A stretch of DNA of 46,500 nucleotides from Azospirillum sp. B21. GTDB taxonomy: Bacteria; Pseudomonadota; Alphaproteobacteria; Azospirillales; Azospirillaceae. Positions 43,640-46,500 of the stretch are shown one piece after another. Below the pieces are notes generated by a model. The model had not been told where the DNA came from, made no database searches, and saw nothing but the letters and a program-made list of their open reading frames with translations. Positions within the stretch are counted from its first letter, which is position 1, and each line of letters starts with the position of its first letter. The DNA lies in assembly GCF_008364825.1 (NCBI RefSeq), contig NZ_VTTO01000029.1, forward strand, positions 1-46,500, read 5' to 3'. The position numbers and the translations under genes were made by a program.

Positions 43640-44530
43640 ATGAGCAAGATCGGCTTTATCGGTTTGGGAATCATGGGCGCGCCGATGGCGGGCCACCTTC
43701 AGGCGGCGGGCCACGCGCTGTTCGTCCACACCGTCGGCCCGGTGCCCGACGCCCTGACCGCCGGCGGTGCCGTGACCTGCGGCTCCGGCAAGGAGGTGGC
43801 GGAACAGGCCGAGATCGTCTTCATCATGGTCCCCGACACCCCCGACGTCGAAAAGGTCCTGTTCGGCGCCGGCGGCGTCGCCGAGGGGCTCAGCGCCGGC
43901 AAGATCGTGGTGGACATGTCCTCCATCTCCCCGGTCGCCACCAAGGACTTCGCCCGCCGCGTCAACGAACTCGGCTGCGACTATCTAGACGCGCCGGTGT
44001 CGGGCGGCGAGGTCGGCGCCAAGGCCGCCTCGCTCACCATCATGGTCGGCGGCCCGGAAAAGGCCTTCGGCACCGTCCGCCCGCTGTTCGAGCTGATGGG
44101 CAAGAACATCACCCTGGTCGGCGGCAACGGCGACGGCCAGACCACCAAGGTCGCCAACCAGATCATCGTCGCGCTCACCATCGAGGCGGTCGGCGAGGCC
44201 CTGCTGCTCGCCGCCAAGGCCGGCGCCGATCCCGCCAAGGTCCGCCAGGCCCTGATGGGCGGCTTCGCCAACTCCCGCATCCTGGAGGTCCATGGCGACC
44301 GCATGGTCAAGCGGACCTTCGATCCCGGCTTCCGCATCGAACTGCACCAGAAGGACCTCAACCTCGCGCTCGCCACCGCCCGCTCGCTCGGCGTCAGCCT
44401 GCCCAACACCGCCACCGCTCAGGAGCTGTTCAACGCCTGCGCCGCCAACGGCGGCAAGGCCTGGGACCATTCCGGCATGGTCCGCGCCCTGGAGATGCTC
44501 GCGAACTTCGAGATCGGCCAAAAAGCGTAA
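43640..44530 (+). CDS. garR: 2-Hydroxy-3-oxopropionate (tartronate semialdehyde) reductase
   Basis: A 296-residue beta-hydroxyacid dehydrogenase, reducing tartronate semialdehyde to D-glycerate with NAD(P)H. The Rossmann dinucleotide motif is GFIGLGIMGAPMA (5-17), the substrate motif DAPVSGGEVGA is at 118-128, and the catalytic lysine is K170 (GDGQTTKVANQI). Strong ribosome-binding site GGAAGGAAAAGAG. It starts 42 bases after gudD and ends 15 bases before the kinase. In the pathway it acts on the product of the GarL aldolase two genes downstream. Confidence 0.96.
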   Translation: MSKIGFIGLGIMGAPMAGHLQAAGHALFVHTVGPVPDALTAGGAVTCGSGKEVAEQAEIVFIMVPDTPDVEKVLFGAGGVAEGLSAGKIVVDMSSISPVATKDFARRVNELGCDYLDAPVSGGEVGAKAASLTIMVGGPEKAFGTVRPLFELMGKNITLVGGNGDGQTTKVANQIIVALTIEAVGEALLLAAKAGADPAKVRQALMGGFANSRILEVHGDRMVKRTFDPGFRIELHQKDLNLALATARSLGVSLPNTATAQELFNACAANGGKAWDHSGMVRALEMLANFEIGQKA

Positions 44531-44545
44531 AGGGAGGCTCCGCCC

Positions 44546-45826
44546 ATGTCGACCGCTCCGCGCGACCTGCTGCGCCAGATGTTCGATGCCGCAATCGCCG
44601 CCGCCCAGCCGGCGCTGTGCGTGCCGGCCAACCTGCCGGACCCGCCGAAAGGCCGGCTGGTGGTGATCGGCGCCGGCAAGGCCTCGGCGGCGATGGCGCG
44701 GGCGGTCGAGGAGCATTGGCCGGGAGAGCTCTCCGGGCTGGTGGTCACCCGCTACGCCTACGCCGTGCCGTGCCGGCGCATCGAGATCGTCGAGGCCGCC
44801 CACCCGGTGCCCGACGCCGCCGGGCTGGCCGCCGCCGAGCGCATCCGGGCGCTGGTCTCCGGCCTCGGGGCGGACGATCTGGTGCTGTGCCTGATCTCCG
44901 GCGGCGGCTCGGCGCTGCTGGCACTGCCGCTGGACGGCGTGACGCTGGCGGACAAGCAGGCGGTCAACCGCGCCCTGCTCGCCTCCGGCGCCACGATCGC
45001 CGAGATGAACTGCGTGCGCCGCCACCTCTCCGCGGTGAAGGGCGGACGGCTCGCCGCCGCCTGCGCCCCGGCCCGGGTGCTGACCCTGCTGCTGTCCGAC
45101 GTGCCCGGCGACAACCCGATGGACATCGCGTCGGGCCCCACCGTCGGCGATCCCACCGGCTGCGCCGACGCGCTTGCCATCCTCCGCCGCTACGGCATCA
45201 CGGTGCCGCCCGCGGTGCGCGACGTGCTGGAAAGCGGGCGCGGCGAAAGCGTCAAGCCGGACGACCCGCGGCTGGCGGGCTGCGAAACCCGCCTGATCGC
45301 CACCCCGCAGATGGCGCTGGAAGCCGCCGCGGCGGTAGGGCGCGAGGCCGGCTACCCGGTCCACATCCTGAGCGACCGCATCGAAGGCGAGGCGCGCGAC
45401 GTCGGCAGGGTGCTGGGCGGGCTCGCCCTGCAGGTGGCCGACCGCGCCCAGCCCTTCACCGCCCCGTGCATCCTGCTGTCGGGCGGCGAGACCACGGTGA
45501 CGGTGCGCGGCTCGGGCCGCGGCGGCCGCAATGTCGAGTTCCTGCTGTCGCTCGCCATCGCGCTGGACGGCCATCCCGCCATCCACGCCATCGCCGGCGA
45601 CACCGACGGGGTGGACGGGCAGGAGGAGATCGCCGGCGCCATCATCACCCCCGACACGCTGGCGCGGGCCTGGAGCCTGGGGCTGAAGCCGCGCGACAGC
45701 CTGGCCGACAACGACGGCCACGGCTTCTTCGAGGCGTTGGGCGACGGCGTGGTGACCGGCCCGACCCTGACCAACGTCAACGATTTCCGCGCGATCCTGA
45801 TCGGCGCGCCCGATCGACGCATGTAG
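44546..45826 (+). CDS. ttuD: Type-2 glycerate kinase (MOFRL family)
   Basis: A 426-residue glycerate 2-kinase of the GckA/TtuD type, phosphorylating D-glycerate to 2-phosphoglycerate. The N-terminal half has VVIGAGKASAAMARAVEEHW and DLVLCLISGGGSALLALP; the C-terminal MOFRL domain has SGGETTVTVRG, GRGGRNVEFLLSLA and AGDTDGVDG. Older annotation called this family hydroxypyruvate reductase. It replaces the unrelated GarK of enterobacteria. GGGAGG precedes the ATG; the gene lies 15 bases after garR and 17 before the aldolase gene. Its product enters glycolysis at enolase and then pyruvate kinase. Confidence 0.95.
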   Translation: MSTAPRDLLRQMFDAAIAAAQPALCVPANLPDPPKGRLVVIGAGKASAAMARAVEEHWPGELSGLVVTRYAYAVPCRRIEIVEAAHPVPDAAGLAAAERIRALVSGLGADDLVLCLISGGGSALLALPLDGVTLADKQAVNRALLASGATIAEMNCVRRHLSAVKGGRLAAACAPARVLTLLLSDVPGDNPMDIASGPTVGDPTGCADALAILRRYGITVPPAVRDVLESGRGESVKPDDPRLAGCETRLIATPQMALEAAAAVGREAGYPVHILSDRIEGEARDVGRVLGGLALQVADRAQPFTAPCILLSGGETTVTVRGSGRGGRNVEFLLSLAIALDGHPAIHAIAGDTDGVDGQEEIAGAIITPDTLARAWSLGLKPRDSLADNDGHGFFEALGDGVVTGPTLTNVNDFRAILIGAPDRRM

Positions 45827-45843
45827 AGCCACGAGGTAAAGCC

Positions 45844-46500
45844 ATGACCATTCCCCAGAATTCCTTCAAGCGCGCGCTGGACGCCGGCCGCCTGCAGATC
45901 GGCCTGTGGTCGATCCTGTCGAGCCATGTGACGGTGGAGATCATCGCCGGCTCCGGCTTCGACTGGCTGGTGCTCGACACCGAGCATTCGCCCAACGAGC
46001 TGCCGATGGTCTACAGCCAGCTGCAGGCGGCGGCCGCCGGCGGGCGGGCGCATCCGGTGGTGCGGGTGCCGTGGAACGACATGGTGACGCTGAAGCGCTA
46101 CCTGGACATCGGGGTGCAGTCCTTCCTGATCCCTTATGTGGAGAGCGCGGAGGAGGCGGCCAACGCGGTGTCCTACACCCGCTATCCGCCGCATGGGGTG
46201 CGCGGCTATTCGGCGGCGCCGCGGGCGAGCGGCTTCGGCCGGATCAAGGACTATCCGCAGCTGTGCGAGGCGGAGCTTGCGGTGCTGGTTCAGGTGGAAA
46301 GCCGCAAGGGCCTGGACAACATCGAGGCGATCGCGGCGGTCGACGGCGTGACGGGCGTGTTCATCGGCCCCGGCGACCTCGCGGCGGCGCTGGGCCATGT
46401 CGGCAACCCGAAGCACCCGGAGGTGCAGGCGGCGATCGAGGACGCCATCGCCCGCATCCGCGCCTGCGGCAAGCCGGCCGGCATCCTGTCGGCGGACGAG
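45844..46500 (+). CDS. garL: 2-Dehydro-3-deoxyglucarate aldolase (HpcH/HpaI family), 3' end outside window
   Basis: The first 219 codons of a class II aldolase; the frame is still open at the window edge. Motifs of the HpaI/GarL family are LVLDTEHSPNE with catalytic-type histidine H48, RVPWND, LIPYVESAEEA, VQVESRKGLDN (metal-ligand glutamate) and FIGPGDLAAALG (metal-ligand aspartate). It cleaves 5-dehydro-4-deoxyglucarate to pyruvate and tartronate semialdehyde, linking gudD to garR. GAGGTAAAG precedes the ATG. About 35-40 residues should be missing relative to the family length (about 255). Confidence 0.94.
   Translation, partial: MTIPQNSFKRALDAGRLQIGLWSILSSHVTVEIIAGSGFDWLVLDTEHSPNELPMVYSQLQAAAAGGRAHPVVRVPWNDMVTLKRYLDIGVQSFLIPYVESAEEAANAVSYTRYPPHGVRGYSAAPRASGFGRIKDYPQLCEAELAVLVQVESRKGLDNIEAIAAVDGVTGVFIGPGDLAAALGHVGNPKHPEVQAAIEDAIARIRACGKPAGILSADE

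Noticed and set aside
43985..45832. 615-codon minus-strand frame antisense to garR and the glycerate kinase
   Set aside because: Antisense shadow with composition unlike the real genes.

Overview
The window is GC-rich, densely coded bacterial DNA. Gene content and composition suggest an alphaproteobacterium of the Rhodospirillales, most like Azospirillum and relatives; this is inferred from protein character, and no rRNA, tRNA or other taxonomic marker is present. Nearly all long extra reading frames are GC-driven shadows. I see no CRISPR array, insertion sequence or phage gene. I recognise 33 protein-coding genes with reasonable support, and the last one runs off the right edge.

Layout. 0.4-4.3 kb: a FadR-type GntR regulator convergent with a homodimeric pyruvate-dehydrogenase-E1-like 2-oxoacid dehydrogenase, which is divergent from an Lrp/AsnC regulator. 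4.8-8.9 kb: a 1368-residue membrane-bound NRPS-like enzyme (A-PCP, three transmembrane pairs, three left-handed beta-helix domains) with the architecture of epsilon-poly-L-lysine synthetase. 9.2-12.2 kb: class I fumarase, a CcdAB toxin-antitoxin pair and an RluA-type pseudouridine synthase. 12.3-17.0 kb: a PilJ-type sensor kinase, a pirin, and the YcjX/YcjF pair. 17.1-26.2 kb: a seven-gene leucine/isovalerate (liu) operon on the minus strand, with a terminator at its 3' end and an 18-bp palindrome just before its first gene. 26.4-36.6 kb: an SBF-type transporter, two overlapping genes of unknown function, a stand-alone lumazine-synthase-like gene of archaeal type, a hybrid PAS sensor kinase, and a LysR/MFS/GNAT locus. 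36.7-46.5 kb: a D-glucarate/galactarate catabolic locus.

How genes work together. In the liu operon, isovaleryl-CoA dehydrogenase, methylcrotonyl-CoA carboxylase (two subunits), methylglutaconyl-CoA hydratase and HMG-CoA lyase form a continuous route from isovaleryl-CoA to acetyl-CoA and acetoacetate; a thiolase and a second acyl-CoA dehydrogenase are embedded in it. In the glucarate locus, GudP imports the sugar acid, GudD dehydrates it, GarL cleaves it to pyruvate plus tartronate semialdehyde, GarR reduces the latter to glycerate and a type-2 glycerate kinase makes 2-phosphoglycerate. Enolase (not in the window) and the divergent pyruvate kinase then give pyruvate. A LacI-family gene sits between, and a TGACAGCGCTGTCA palindrome recurs before pyk/lacI and as a cluster before gudP, suggesting one regulon that includes pyruvate kinase.

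Two copies of a ~110-bp nested-palindrome repeat (REPIN/MITE-like) lie at 8906-9015 and 23635-23746, the second inside the liu operon. The observations most worth following are the poly-lysine-synthetase-like enzyme, the LacI operator array, the nested-palindrome repeat, the archaeal-type RibH homologue and the unknown gene pair at 27.5-30.0 kb.
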